A stretch of DNA of 64,000 bases from Schizochytrium sp. CCTCC M209059. Lineage: Eukaryota; Sar; Bigyra; Thraustochytrida; Thraustochytriidae. The stretch covers positions 233,587 to 297,586 of the forward strand of contig KN805403.1 in the NCBI GenBank assembly GCA_000818945.1. Direction: 5' to 3'. Below the pieces are notes generated by a model that saw only the letters and a list, made by a program, of their open reading frames with translations, was not told where the DNA came from and searched no databases. Shown here piece by piece: positions 49,352-59,529 of this stretch (position 1 is the stretch's first letter; each line of letters starts with the position of its first letter). The translations under genes were made by a program, and so were the position numbers.

Positions 49352-52300
49352 ATGTGGCGAATCCACACCAAGATAGATTCTCAGCAGAGCCATGGCGTTT
49401 CAAGCAGAGATGGGGTGAAAAATGGTCTCGGAGCATACGTGCTCTCGCTCTTGGTCCTTTTCGGGGGATGGATGGTGGCCCTCTTTGGCGTTGCCGGCAG
49501 CGTGAGACCTGGCGTAGGAGGCGTGCTGTCCTTTGCAGTCACCTCGCTCACCTCGCTCCTCTTTGTGCTAAGCAGCATCCTCTTGTACCGCTCCCAAGTG
49601 GCAAGCGTGCGCTGGATCGCTGACCTCATGGAGGATCGTGTGCTCCGCGCTCGCAAAAACTGGACCTGCGAACCACTACGCTCTCTCGTCGAGGTCGGCA
49701 GCTGGCTACACATAACCTTCCGCATGTACACTATTTCGCAGAGTCCTCTTGTGGCCGCAGCAGCGGGCGCGCTTGCCGGCGCCTTTTGTGTCGTGCTCGG
49801 TGAGACGCTCACTCTGCACTGTCGCAAGGTCTCACCGCCTTCGCCGGGCGCAGAGGTGTCCCAAGCAGTGCTCACGCCGCACTTTGCGTCCTTGGTCGCA
49901 GCTGTCGCGCTTGCGGGCGCCTGCTGGCATGTCAAAGAGAGCCAAGATCTCGGCCTCGCGCTCATTCTCGCAACGCTTACGAATGTCGCCTTTATTACCG
50001 CCGAGCAGCTCCTCATGCTCTGGAAGCCAACGCGCTGGGCAGCGGACATCCTTCACGATCGCGTTGTCAATCTCATTTACAATTGGCAACACGTGACCAT
50101 TCGCAGCGGATTCGAAACAAGCTTTTACTTGAGCAGCATCTTTTCCTGCTACTGCGCGACCGAAAGCATACCCGTTTCCGTCGTCGTAGGGACCATTGCA
50201 GGTATCTTCGTCGTTCTCTCCTCGTCATATGTTGGCCTTGGCACGCCTTGTGCCCTACGAATTGACACCTCGAAAAGAATCAATGTGCGAGCCCCGTGCC
50301 GTGCGGCCCATACATTCGGGGCAGACTTTGCGCTTTTTGCGCTCGTCATCTTTGCATGGACCTGCGCGACCCTTTTGTACACGATTCTCGTCTTTTCTCG
50401 GAGCGCGGTTCTCGCCATTGTCGTTGTAGTTTTCACTGGCGTTGCTCTGGTTTGTGTGGCCGCCATGACCTCCGTTTCGGCTGCCATCCACGCCATCCCA
50501 GATGACGTGGCAACCAACAGTGACCATAGTGAGGCTCTTTGCCATTCAAGTAACACGACACAAACGGCAGTTGGTCGAAAACGTCCTGCTTTGCGCTCCA
50601 AGTGGGACGCCGTTTGCTTTACGCTCAGCTCGCTCGTCACCGCGGCGGCGGCAGCGGCAGAGGATGACGGTGATGATAATAAAGATGAGGAACCGTCTGT
50701 TTGCCGTGACGACGCTTCCGCGTGTCATGTGCACAGGCTTGGTCGCGTAAAAATGGACGACGTTATGAGGTGGTCAAAAAATCACAGGGTTTTGCCTCAA
50801 GAAAACCCACTCGCTCCAATGGCCACCTTTGCGCGTCTAGCGCAGAACAAACCTCTCGTAAAGCCGCAAGCTCTGGCCGAGGCCAAGTCAGCCTGGATTT
50901 TACTAGAGGGCTTTGTCTTTGACATTTCTACATTTGCCGCTCTGCATCCTGGGGGCGCGGACCTTCTTCGCGACTTCGCGAAGCGTGGCGCGGATGTTTC
51001 GGACCAATTTGCGGCTTTCCACCACCCGGCCACGTATGCGCGGCTCTTTCCACTTCTTGTGGGCCGTCTTGACGAGAGCGTTGGCGTCGAGGCAATCTCA
51101 CAAGCGTCTATCGACCGAACAGTCGAGTCGCACAAGAGGGCAACTGAACAATTTCGTCTTCTTCGCGCCTATCTGTGGGCAAAGGGATATTTCCATGGCG
51201 CCGAGTCGGACCGTAACGCTGCGCGAGCCGTAGCCCGCCAGCACGTTTTTGTTTTAAGCCTCGCCATGCTTGCCGTGTGCCAAATTTTTCTTCTCCAACA
51301 CCATATGAGAGGCGATCACCTTCGCCACGAACCCCATGCCGATCCTACCGTGGCACTGTCCACGCCACGAAAGTACCTGCAGGCTGGTCTTGCAGCTGCC
51401 ACTCTCGGCTTTTTCTGGCAGCAAGTTGCTTTTATTGCGCACGATGCCATGCACAATGGAGTCGTAAATCGCACAAAAGAAGCGCGCCCGAGCTCCTTCT
51501 GGATTCCAAACAATGTACTAGGGTGGCTTCATGGCAGCGTTCTTTTCGGCATCAGCTCGCACATGTGGAATGTAGAGCACAGTGGCCACCATGCCCAGAC
51601 GTGTCGAACAGGAGTAGACCCTCAATTCAATTACTTGCCCATGTGGGCCATTTCGCTCAAGGAGTTCTCCACGCGCCAGTGGCAGGAGATGCGAGCCAGC
51701 GCCATTTTCATGCCTCTAATCACACGCATCTTGGTGTCTGTACAACATTGGACGCTTCTACCTCTTGCGATGCTCGTAGGACGCTTCAACTTTTATGCCA
51801 TCAACATCGTCTTTGCGATCCGACATCGTGTATACTACGATCTCGCAGGCATGGCCCTCTTTTGGATCTATTTCACAAGCCTACTTTCGCAGCTTGGATC
51901 TGATGTCTCTCTCAAGATCTTCTTTGTGCTCGTTTCGCACTGGACCGTCGGCGTGCTACATGTGCAGCTGCTTATTTCGCACCTCGGACTCGAGTCCGTC
52001 TCACCCGAGGACGAGCAGCGCCTTGGGTTCTTTGCGCACCAGCTAAAAACCACACGCGATATTGCGACTTCGGAGCGCTGGGCATTCTTACACGGAGGTC
52101 TAGAGCGCCAAATTGCCCATCATCTGTGGCCATCGCTTCCACGCGTCCGACTCAATCTCGTCACCCCAGCAGTCAAGGAGATTTGTCATGATACGGGCAT
52201 TGCTTTCAACGAGGTGCCATTCTTTGAAACAATTCGTTTGTGCATCGTCGATTTTCGTGATATTGCACACGAGGTCTGGGCCGGAAATATTGCCATCTGA
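49352..52300 (+). CDS. front-end fatty-acid/sphingolipid desaturase with cyt b5, fused to a duplicated membrane module
   Basis: 982 residues from ATG 49352. The C-terminal ~515 residues form a front-end desaturase, which inserts a cis double bond between an existing bond and the carboxyl end of an acyl chain in the ER. Cytochrome b5 domain: ILLEGFVFDISTFAALHPGG (heme His532) with the second His at 557/558. Three di-iron His boxes: HDAMH (697-701), HSGHH (743-747) and QIAHH (920-924), with the Gln typical of front-end enzymes. Delta-4, -5, -6, -8 or sphingolipid specificity cannot be read. The first ~385 residues are extra: about eight hydrophobic segments with an internal duplication, RWIADLMEDRV (88-98) matching RWAADILHDRV (228-238). 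An acidic linker (~436-448) follows. Normal family length is 430-520 residues. No intron. Confidence 0.92.
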   Translation: MWRIHTKIDSQQSHGVSSRDGVKNGLGAYVLSLLVLFGGWMVALFGVAGSVRPGVGGVLSFAVTSLTSLLFVLSSILLYRSQVASVRWIADLMEDRVLRARKNWTCEPLRSLVEVGSWLHITFRMYTISQSPLVAAAAGALAGAFCVVLGETLTLHCRKVSPPSPGAEVSQAVLTPHFASLVAAVALAGACWHVKESQDLGLALILATLTNVAFITAEQLLMLWKPTRWAADILHDRVVNLIYNWQHVTIRSGFETSFYLSSIFSCYCATESIPVSVVVGTIAGIFVVLSSSYVGLGTPCALRIDTSKRINVRAPCRAAHTFGADFALFALVIFAWTCATLLYTILVFSRSAVLAIVVVVFTGVALVCVAAMTSVSAAIHAIPDDVATNSDHSEALCHSSNTTQTAVGRKRPALRSKWDAVCFTLSSLVTAAAAAAEDDGDDNKDEEPSVCRDDASACHVHRLGRVKMDDVMRWSKNHRVLPQENPLAPMATFARLAQNKPLVKPQALAEAKSAWILLEGFVFDISTFAALHPGGADLLRDFAKRGADVSDQFAAFHHPATYARLFPLLVGRLDESVGVEAISQASIDRTVESHKRATEQFRLLRAYLWAKGYFHGAESDRNAARAVARQHVFVLSLAMLAVCQIFLLQHHMRGDHLRHEPHADPTVALSTPRKYLQAGLAAATLGFFWQQVAFIAHDAMHNGVVNRTKEARPSSFWIPNNVLGWLHGSVLFGISSHMWNVEHSGHHAQTCRTGVDPQFNYLPMWAISLKEFSTRQWQEMRASAIFMPLITRILVSVQHWTLLPLAMLVGRFNFYAINIVFAIRHRVYYDLAGMALFWIYFTSLLSQLGSDVSLKIFFVLVSHWTVGVLHVQLLISHLGLESVSPEDEQRLGFFAHQLKTTRDIATSERWAFLHGGLERQIAHHLWPSLPRVRLNLVTPAVKEICHDTGIAFNEVPFFETIRLCIVDFRDIAHEVWAGNIAI

Positions 52301-52712
52301 GGGAATGGATGCTTTGCGTGCTTTTCATGATGGAAATAATACCGCGCTTAGAACTTGACCAGATTCAGGATCCTCTTCGCAATCGATTTATAGATCCGAA
52401 TACTCAATGTGTGGGTATGGCTGGCATCTTGGTTGGCGAAAGGATTCTTGAATAACTTGAGAAATTCTAGTCTCCGGTTTGTGACACGCGATGGTAAATG
52501 TCGAAAAACCACGACACTTGACTCGAAAGAAAGAAAATGAAAACCGAATAGAATAATAAAATTTGAATAAAAATAAAACTCAACGGACACAACGGGCTTG
52601 GTGCACGAAAACTTGGGACTGCTACCTTGCGCGCGTATGATGGGGCCTGCGGCGCACGATTGGTCAATCGACAAGTGGGCTCGGAACGCAAGACCAAAGC
52701 GCCCGCGCCACG
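52301..52712. other. short intergenic between desaturase and WD40-FN3 genes
   Basis: About 410 bp, AT-rich in the middle (52490-52580), containing the desaturase 3' end and the next promoter. Nothing else seen. Confidence 0.5.
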
Positions 52713-55700
52713 ATGTTGCGCGACCTTGCAGAGTCCGTGTATGAGCTGCGCGAGGCCCGGCGCGCGAAGCGCAAGGCCAAGCGAGATGCAGCCAAGAAAG
52801 CGCGCAAAGAAGCCACGCGCACAGGCGCGGAGGAACAGCGCGAACTCGAGTACTTGGCCATGCTTGCGCAACAAGGAGAGCGAGAAGCTATGGCAAGCGA
52901 AGACGCCCGCTCAATGGCTTGGGAAATACAAGTACGCGCCGAAAAAATGCTTCGTGAATCGAGGCAAAACGAACTGCGTGAACGCGCATATTGTGCTGCG
53001 CGCGAAGCGGAACAGCTTGAGCTGATTCGCCAAGATGGACTCTACTTTCGCTTTCAGCGGACTGCCACAATGTACCGCTGGCGTGACAGCACCGAGCTCT
53101 TTGAAAGTTACGACATCGGATGCACAGTCCGCCAATTTTCTGTGCTTTCTGCTGACGATCTCAGCAGAATACCCGCTGGCGTGCTTGCTGGTGAACCACT
53201 CGTGCTCACAGGATCGAGTCCAATTAAACGAGATGTAGTGCTCGCTGCGTGCGGAGACGGTGCTGTTCGACTCGTTGTGTACTCGTTGCAGCGAAACAAA
53301 ACAAGTACGGGCTCAAGCTTTGTCGTAGGCAGAGCGCCTGATGAAATTCCAGTTTTAGGCGCATGTTTGGTGCGCAGCGGGGCACTACAGCGCAAACTTG
53401 GTTGGCTCGTTCTTTATGCTTGCGGTGACGGATTTATTCGCTGCGGATGGGATCACTGGAAACAGCTCTACCGGGCCAACATTGGTGGTCCTGCGCCACC
53501 CAAAGATCCTCCTCCGACTGATGAGGATCAGGAAGAGGATGGTCCATGGCAAGCTTCCCTCCCTCAACTAGCGCCTCTGGAAGACGATCAACCGGACCAC
53601 GATGATGTCATTTACGGCCTTGCGGTGCATCGTGACGTCTTATTTTCTTGGTCTGCGGATGGGCGCATTAAAAAGTGGTGTCTGGATACGGGCGAGCTTT
53701 TGCACACCTATTGTGGAACGCGCGGAGGCGTCACGACATGCATTGTTTCTGCGAATGGAAAATTCTTGCTCTCCGCCGGGGATACTTCGGATCCTCGTAT
53801 TCGTCTCTGGGATGCGCAATACATGCCACCAGGCCACGCAGGTCACGCAGACCATACTCCTGATGTCGAATGCGACGCCCCAGAGAGCAGTCCAGACTGT
53901 GGTGAGCCCACATTTTATGACCATGCGTGTGACGGCTGCGACCGGGCGCGTCGAGTAATGCTGGCAGAGCACAAATATCAAAAGAGAGCCGACGTTCAGA
54001 TGGCTCTCTATCGGAAAGCAGGCAAGAACGACGGTGCGACGACCGGTGCGAGACTCGAACACCTGCTAGAAGATGCGAGGGAAGCGGTCGACGAGCAAGC
54101 TTTGCGCAATGTTGCCGACTTTGCAAGATATCATGGCGGAGCGTTGCGAATCTTTCATGAACATCGCGCAGACTATGTAGGGGTTGATGGCCCTGGTTCC
54201 CATGGTGAATGGATCAACGGGTTGTGTCTTAATGCGAGCGAAACGCTTGCCGCCTCGTGCGGGTCGGACACCTTTGCCAAAATATGGCGCTTTCCAGAGG
54301 GGGATATCGTGAGCCGCGTCAAGTGCGATGATTGGATCATGACGTGCGCGATGGGCACGATTTCCGACTTTCAGGACCTCCCGATCGAAGTGCTCGTGAC
54401 AGGGTGCGCCGACTCCACAATCACCATTTGGGACGCCCATTCAGGTAGCCCCCTGCAAACCCTTCGTGGACACAGCGACGCCGTCGCGGACGTATGCTTT
54501 TTGCACCAAGGGCGCTTTGCCTCGCAAAAGAAAACTTCTGCTTCATCTGCGACTGTCGATACTGATCCCGTTGGCGAGACGATTTATGACACTGACCATG
54601 ACCAAGACCTAGAGGTCAGCAATAATGACAAGGACGACGGAGAAACCACTTGTGACAAAAAGGCAGACACTTGCAGCACTGTCAAGATGGCTCAAAATGA
54701 TGAGGTGAAGATTTGCAACTTTGTTCGAAGTAGCAGCTATGACGGTACGATTCGCACGTGGAAGCTTGGGTCCGGTCTTCCATTCGCTCCACCCCCGCCG
54801 GTCGTCGAAAGTACACGACAGACAGAGGCTACAATTCAGTGGGAGATGCCCGTGCAGAATGGAAGTCCTGTGCTTGAATTCCACATTAAGCAACGCGAGA
54901 ACAAAATTGACGACTTTGAGGTTGTTGCTTTGGTCAAAGTGAACACCAAGGAAAATCTGACAACCTTTAAACGTCGCATGACGGCGCTTCACCCGGGTAG
55001 TTCGTATGAATTTTGCGTTGCTGCCAGCAGCGAGATCGGCCAAGGTGGGTGGAGTCTTGCTTCGGAGCCACGGAGGTGCCAACCCGCCATGCCAGGACGC
55101 ATTGATGCGCCTATTGTAACACACATTTCAACGACGTCAATGACCATATCGTGGATCGCTCCGGACTCGATGGGAGCCCACATTCAGGAATTCGCAATTC
55201 GCAGACGAGGAGGGACAAGCTCTCGCACCTTTGAGGAGAGTCAAGAGGTTCTTGTGTCGTGGCAAGACGCTAGAGCGGGCGCTGAAAAGGAACGGAATGC
55301 AGCGACGGCGCGACGACGCACGCTCGAGGCCTGGTTGCACGAGAATCGGCATCTTGGCGCAAAAGAGACGCTTCGCATGCGACGCAAGCTCAAAGACGAG
55401 GACAATCTCGATAACCAGCGTCGCGTTCTCGTGCAGGTGGCCATGTCCGCGACCGGATCTGCCGCGACACGAAAGGGAATCACCGCAGAGCAGCTATTGG
55501 AGATGAGTGCAACATTGACGGGTCTGGAATCGGGCATGGCGTATCAATTTTCCGTGATTGCGGTGAACAAGATCGGTCGTGGACCGTGGTCTCTTCCTTC
55601 GACGTCGGCGTCCACGAGCACGTGCGCGCCGGACGCGCCAGGGGAAGCCCCCTGGCTGCAGTCCACGAGCACGACGAGTTTAACACTCGCGTGGATGCCG

Positions 55701-57206
55701 CCTCGAACGAACGGGAGCGCTTTGACAGCCTTTGTGTTTCGCTATGGCAAAGCTGCCGTGGTGGACGAAATGCTACAGTGCGAGACGGACGAAGACACCC
55801 ACGCAAGCAAAGCACGCGGCTTCCTAGAGTCATCCAAGGTTCAAGCCGCAACTGATCGCGTCGAGCGCGCAACTGCAGCGATGCACTCCAAGCATGTGGT
55901 GGAGATGAAGATGGCGGGCGTTTTGTCGGATGCAGACTTTGAGGTGCTGCGCGTGGCTCTTTACGTGATGATGCACGTGAGCGGCGACGCAGGAGACGAA
56001 GATGATACTGACGCTGACGCTGATGCTGACAAACGATCGTCGAAGCTTTTGCACCCGCTGCCGCGACGACTCGAGGTCAACGCGGCCGTGCGACACCCTG
56101 AGCAATTTCTAGGCCGACTTCGAAGCTTTCGGCTCGCGACAAGGGACGCGGAGCTCGGCGAGAAGTTGCGTCCGGCCATCGTTCCGCTGTGTCTTCCTGT
56201 CATCAATTTGGTCACCGATTTGGGGAAGAAAGCAAGTGCACTCAAGCTCACGTTGTCCCGCATGCTCCTAACGTGGCTCGAGGCTGTCGTGGAATATGAC
56301 GGCAACGTGTACAAGAACACGATCTTTCCCGTGCTTGCTGAGGCAACATGCGCGTGGCGGCGACGGCGAGAGATTCTTGGCTCTGGGCTCTCGACACTTC
56401 GCGTGGGTGGTAAGGCGACACATACAACGGTGGAAGGACTCGAAGCGGGCGAGGCGTATCGGTTTCAGTTTTGTGCTGTCAATGATCAGGGCACGAGCGG
56501 ATTTTCGCCAGCTAGTCGCAGCTTTGTGGTGAAACGGGGTCCACCGTCAATGCCTCTAGAGGTGACAGCCTCACATCCTAGCACCTTTAGACTTACAGTG
56601 GCATGGGCTGCGCCAGAGCAGCTTTTTGGCAGTCAAGTGATTGCCTATCATGTCGTGTTTCGACAGGCTGGACGAGGAGCCTTCGTGACAGCCCAAACGG
56701 TATCGGGCTCTCAGCGCGAGTTGCAAGTGTCGGGATTGCAGCCCGACACCTTGTACGAGTTCGCTGTGACTGCAGAAAACGAAGTAGGGCGAGGTCCGCG
56801 AAGTGAAGTAAGCATTCCGACGCGGACGCTACCGGCCCAAGTACCAAGCGCTGTCACGGTACCGATCATCTTGAGTGCGGACTTTCGCGCAGTACGTTTG
56901 CACTGGAAGGCCCCGTCATCCGATGGCGGGATGCCGGTGCTACGTTTCATCGTAAATGCCTTTCGAGGGACCGAGAGAACTCCGATGGGGACTTGCGCGA
57001 TGCTCGAGCAAGTTTCTCCTGCGGATTCGTATTTTGTGGACATTTTTCCTGGAGTACAGACGGCAGGCGAGGGCGGCGATGCATTTTTCATGGAGGATGA
57101 GATTCCGTATAGCTTTTGCGTGTTGGCGGAGAATCACGTTGGTCTCAGCCTACCAAGTGAGCCGAGTGCTGCGGTTGTCATTGCTCGTCCGGGTACAGAA
57201 TTATAG
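52713..57206 (+). CDS. WD40-repeat and fibronectin type III protein (1497 aa)
   Basis: Residues 1-115 are a charged helix (Arg/Lys/Glu/Ala-rich). Residues ~115-690 hold WD40-type blades, for example VIYGLAVHRDVLFSWSADGR with IKKWCLDTG, GKFLLSAGDTSDPRIRLWD, LAASCGSDTFAKIWRF, LVTGCADSTITIWDAHSG, LQTLRGHSDAVADV and YDGTIRTWKLGSG, separated by acidic inserts. Then five FN3 domains start near 692, 792, 968, 1277 and 1376 (WEMPVQNGSPVLEF, SYEFCVAASSEIG, YQFSVIAVNKIGRGPWS, YRFQFCAVNDQG, YEFAVTAENEVGRGP, YSFCVLAENHVG). The second and third FN3 are split by long helical insertions. No signal peptide or membrane span, so a cytoplasmic scaffold is likely; function unknown. No intron. Confidence 0.88.
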   Translation: MLRDLAESVYELREARRAKRKAKRDAAKKARKEATRTGAEEQRELEYLAMLAQQGEREAMASEDARSMAWEIQVRAEKMLRESRQNELRERAYCAAREAEQLELIRQDGLYFRFQRTATMYRWRDSTELFESYDIGCTVRQFSVLSADDLSRIPAGVLAGEPLVLTGSSPIKRDVVLAACGDGAVRLVVYSLQRNKTSTGSSFVVGRAPDEIPVLGACLVRSGALQRKLGWLVLYACGDGFIRCGWDHWKQLYRANIGGPAPPKDPPPTDEDQEEDGPWQASLPQLAPLEDDQPDHDDVIYGLAVHRDVLFSWSADGRIKKWCLDTGELLHTYCGTRGGVTTCIVSANGKFLLSAGDTSDPRIRLWDAQYMPPGHAGHADHTPDVECDAPESSPDCGEPTFYDHACDGCDRARRVMLAEHKYQKRADVQMALYRKAGKNDGATTGARLEHLLEDAREAVDEQALRNVADFARYHGGALRIFHEHRADYVGVDGPGSHGEWINGLCLNASETLAASCGSDTFAKIWRFPEGDIVSRVKCDDWIMTCAMGTISDFQDLPIEVLVTGCADSTITIWDAHSGSPLQTLRGHSDAVADVCFLHQGRFASQKKTSASSATVDTDPVGETIYDTDHDQDLEVSNNDKDDGETTCDKKADTCSTVKMAQNDEVKICNFVRSSSYDGTIRTWKLGSGLPFAPPPPVVESTRQTEATIQWEMPVQNGSPVLEFHIKQRENKIDDFEVVALVKVNTKENLTTFKRRMTALHPGSSYEFCVAASSEIGQGGWSLASEPRRCQPAMPGRIDAPIVTHISTTSMTISWIAPDSMGAHIQEFAIRRRGGTSSRTFEESQEVLVSWQDARAGAEKERNAATARRRTLEAWLHENRHLGAKETLRMRRKLKDEDNLDNQRRVLVQVAMSATGSAATRKGITAEQLLEMSATLTGLESGMAYQFSVIAVNKIGRGPWSLPSTSASTSTCAPDAPGEAPWLQSTSTTSLTLAWMPPRTNGSALTAFVFRYGKAAVVDEMLQCETDEDTHASKARGFLESSKVQAATDRVERATAAMHSKHVVEMKMAGVLSDADFEVLRVALYVMMHVSGDAGDEDDTDADADADKRSSKLLHPLPRRLEVNAAVRHPEQFLGRLRSFRLATRDAELGEKLRPAIVPLCLPVINLVTDLGKKASALKLTLSRMLLTWLEAVVEYDGNVYKNTIFPVLAEATCAWRRRREILGSGLSTLRVGGKATHTTVEGLEAGEAYRFQFCAVNDQGTSGFSPASRSFVVKRGPPSMPLEVTASHPSTFRLTVAWAAPEQLFGSQVIAYHVVFRQAGRGAFVTAQTVSGSQRELQVSGLQPDTLYEFAVTAENEVGRGPRSEVSIPTRTLPAQVPSAVTVPIILSADFRAVRLHWKAPSSDGGMPVLRFIVNAFRGTERTPMGTCAMLEQVSPADSYFVDIFPGVQTAGEGGDAFFMEDEIPYSFCVLAENHVGLSLPSEPSAAVVIARPGTEL

Positions 57207-57692
57207 TGTTCCGGGAGACGTCGGGCTTTCGTGCGTGCGTTCAAAGCGGAAGTCAAGCAAGTGAAGTGGAATAGAATCACAAGGGTGGGAAAGGAGACTG
57301 CGAGGTCGAGTCGACAGGCTGCCGGTAAAAGAGACTTTTGAAATGAATAATCTTTATAGACTGTTGTAATAACCAGACAGAGTCATCGCGAGCGCGCGCT
57401 CGGTGTCTTGATAGGTTTTCCTTTTGAGAAAAGATACGAGCCAAGCAAGAGCTGTATGATCAGATGACCATTTTCTTGCTGACGACGAACTTTCAGGAAA
57501 GCAGTCGCTTACTGTGAGCAGGTCGATGCCAGCGCAGCGCCGCGTGTAGCGAGTCGCCTTCGTCAGTCTCTCTCGTCTCTCTCTCTCTCCGGGGCTGTAC
57601 CTTCTCCTCGCTCCCTCGTGCTTGCCCGGCCCGACCGGGCGCGTCCGTCCTGACCTCGTTCGTCTCCGATCCCATTTCCATCTTCTCGCATC
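57207..57692. other. intergenic between WD40-FN3 and metallothionein-like genes
   Basis: No gene seen. Contains an AT-rich stretch (57335-57375) and a TCTC run (57566-57592). No Cys-rich second exon for the metallothionein-like gene can be found here on the minus strand. Confidence 0.5.
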
Positions 57693-57788
57693 TCAAGTTC
57701 TCCTTACCTTGCCGCAGCAGTTGCAGCCGCAGTTGCCGCCGCAGTTGCCGTTGCCGCCGCAGCACTTGCAGTCGCACGGGGTGGTCAT
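57693..57788 (-). CDS. short metallothionein-like protein (or first exon of one)
   Basis: From ATG 57788 the minus strand reads MTTPCDCKCCGGNGNCGGNC and on to CNCCGK: a Cys/Gly/Asn peptide with CXC and CC motifs that would bind Cu, Zn or Cd ions through thiolates. Unspliced it ends after 31 residues (VRRT, stop at 57693). A good 5' splice site, AAG|GTAAGG, sits after residue 27 (57708), at the same relative place as the intron of the paralogue at 60337-60985, so a second exon may exist. None with Cys or a membrane anchor was found before the WD40-FN3 gene. It is either a truncated copy or a minimal metallothionein. Confidence 0.65.
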   Translation of the reverse strand: MTTPCDCKCCGGNGNCGGNCGCNCCGKVRRT

Positions 57789-58480
57789 CGTCTCTGTTCT
57801 CGTGCTGCTGGTTGCGCTCCGCTCGCTGCCTTGGATCTGCAGATGCTCTTTTTCTCGCTCTCGTTGCGGGTCTGCTGCTCCTGCCTCGCCTGCTCTGCCG
57901 CCTACGTCCCGCCTGCCTCCGTCCGTGCCCTCAAGCACCGCAACAAGTGCAACAAACGCGGCAACAAATGCAACAAACCCGAGCAACAAGTGCGACGAAT
58001 GCGCGCTGGAAGGCGCCTGCGCGACGCGACGCGACGCGACGCGGGAACAGAGGAGGAAGCGGCAGCGCCCGTGCACACCCCCCCAGCCCGCAGCCCGGGT
58101 GTGCGGGGAACGCGCGGCACGTGCTCGATCTCGATCTTCTCGAGATCGAGCCACGCGTCCTTTCCTTTCCTGTCTGTTATTCGTTCGCCCGCATGCAGAT
58201 GCCGAACGGCGGCGGCGACGAGGACGCGGACGCGGACGCGGACGAGGGCATGGATGAGTATGCAGCAAACCTGGCTCGACGGGCGGAGCTCAGGCCGGAC
58301 GCGCGCGAGGCGACGGACGCGGTGCGGCAGAGCGCGGCGCGATTGATTGAGGGAAGCGGCCCGGCCGGCGGAGAACGGGGCGAAACGGGACGGCGCGGTC
58401 GCTGGAGCCTGGCGTGGTGTGGATTCCGTCGATGATGGGCAGCGGGGTCCAGCGAGGCCAGACTTCCCCGGAGATTCCTT
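57789..58480. other. intergenic, GC-rich
   Basis: Upstream DNA of the metallothionein-like gene. Contains CAACAAGTG/CAACAAATG repeats (57940-57990), GCGAC repeats (58019-58043) and GGACGC repeats (58221-58243). Open frames are low-complexity. Confidence 0.4.
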
Positions 58481-58653
58481 GGAGCGAAATCGCCGGGACA
58501 TCGTCGATCGGAAGTCCGGAAATGCAAGATCGTGGCCGCAAGGCTCGAGAGATGGAACGGAGCTTTCGTTGACCCAATTTGCCCGAGCGTGGCTAGAACC
58601 TGAATTGAGCCAACGTGATCAAGACATCATTCTTCGAGCGAGCGAGCGAGCGA

Positions 58654-58685
<32 letters not shown>

Positions 58686-58884
58686 TGAACATCGCTTTTC
58701 ACCCCGGCGTTTTTTTGGAGCGAAATCGCCGGGACATCATCGATCGGAGTTCCAGAAATGCAAGATCGTGGCCGCAAGGCTCGAGAGATGGGACGGAGCT
58801 TTCGTTGACCCAATTTGCCCGAGCGTGGCTAGAACCTGAATTGAGCCAACGTGATCAAGACATCATCCTTCGAGCGAGCGAGCG

Positions 58885-58917
<33 letters not shown>

Positions 58918-59104
58918 TGAACATCGCTTTTCACCCCGGAGTTTTCATGGAGCGAAATCGCCGGGGCATCGTCGATCGGAGTTCCAGAAATGCAAGATCG
59001 TGGCCGCAAGACTCGAGAGATGGGACGGAGCTTTCGTTGGCCCAATTTGTCCGAGCGTGGCTAGAACCTGAATTGAGCCAACGTGATCAAGACATCATCC
59101 TTCG

Positions 59105-59173
<69 letters not shown>

Positions 59174-59180
59174 ACTTGAA
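58481..59180. repeat. tandem array A: three ~232-236-bp units each ending in an (AAGC)n tract
   Basis: Units start with GGAGCGAAATCGCCGGG at 58481, 58717 and 58949 (periods 236 and 232) and are nearly identical in between (ATGCAAGATCGTGGCCGCAA, then GAGCCAACGTGATCAAGACA). Each ends in GAGC units passing into CAAG/AAGC units; the third tract is the longest (about 59106-59172). Each unit also contains a similar open frame (LERNRRDI to LSQRDQDIILRASE) that stops before the next, so this may be a repeated former coding or regulatory segment. Confidence 0.85.
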
Positions 59181-59529
59181 CATCGCTTTTCGAGAGCGTT
59201 GAAACGAGGACGCAGCTTTCTTCGAAGCGGAGGTTCCGGAGCTTTTCGTGGCGAACAAATGTAGCTTCACGTCAACCTGAGCAAAGAGGAATGCCCCAGT
59301 GAAAATCGCTTGTGAGCTCTGGATCGCCACAACCTCATCCTTTCTACTTTGGCTGTTTTCTAGAATCAAGTCAACAAACGCCCCTTTGCCAGGGGCCAGG
59401 ATCACAGACGATTTTGGTCCCGTGATGCCTCTTCAACTTGGCTAGGCTCTCTTGATGGATAGATCAACTTCATCTTCTTAAGTCAGCGATGGCATTTGCC
59501 CCCTTGTCAAGAAAGGATGCAGAAGGTGG
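59181..59529. other. spacer between tandem arrays A and B
   Basis: About 350 bp of unique sequence with no gene. It begins with AACATCGCTTTTC, shared with the junctions of array A. Confidence 0.5.

Noticed and set aside
57693..58268. 191-residue minus-strand frame that includes the Cys-rich peptide at its C-terminal end
   Set aside because: Sequence upstream of the ATG at 57788 is Arg-rich low-complexity and lacks coding character; the Cys-rich part alone is called.
58347..59264. Open frames inside array A as real genes
   Set aside because: Each copy is interrupted and ends in microsatellite-derived Ala/Ser/Lys/Gln repeats, so they are treated as repeat content.
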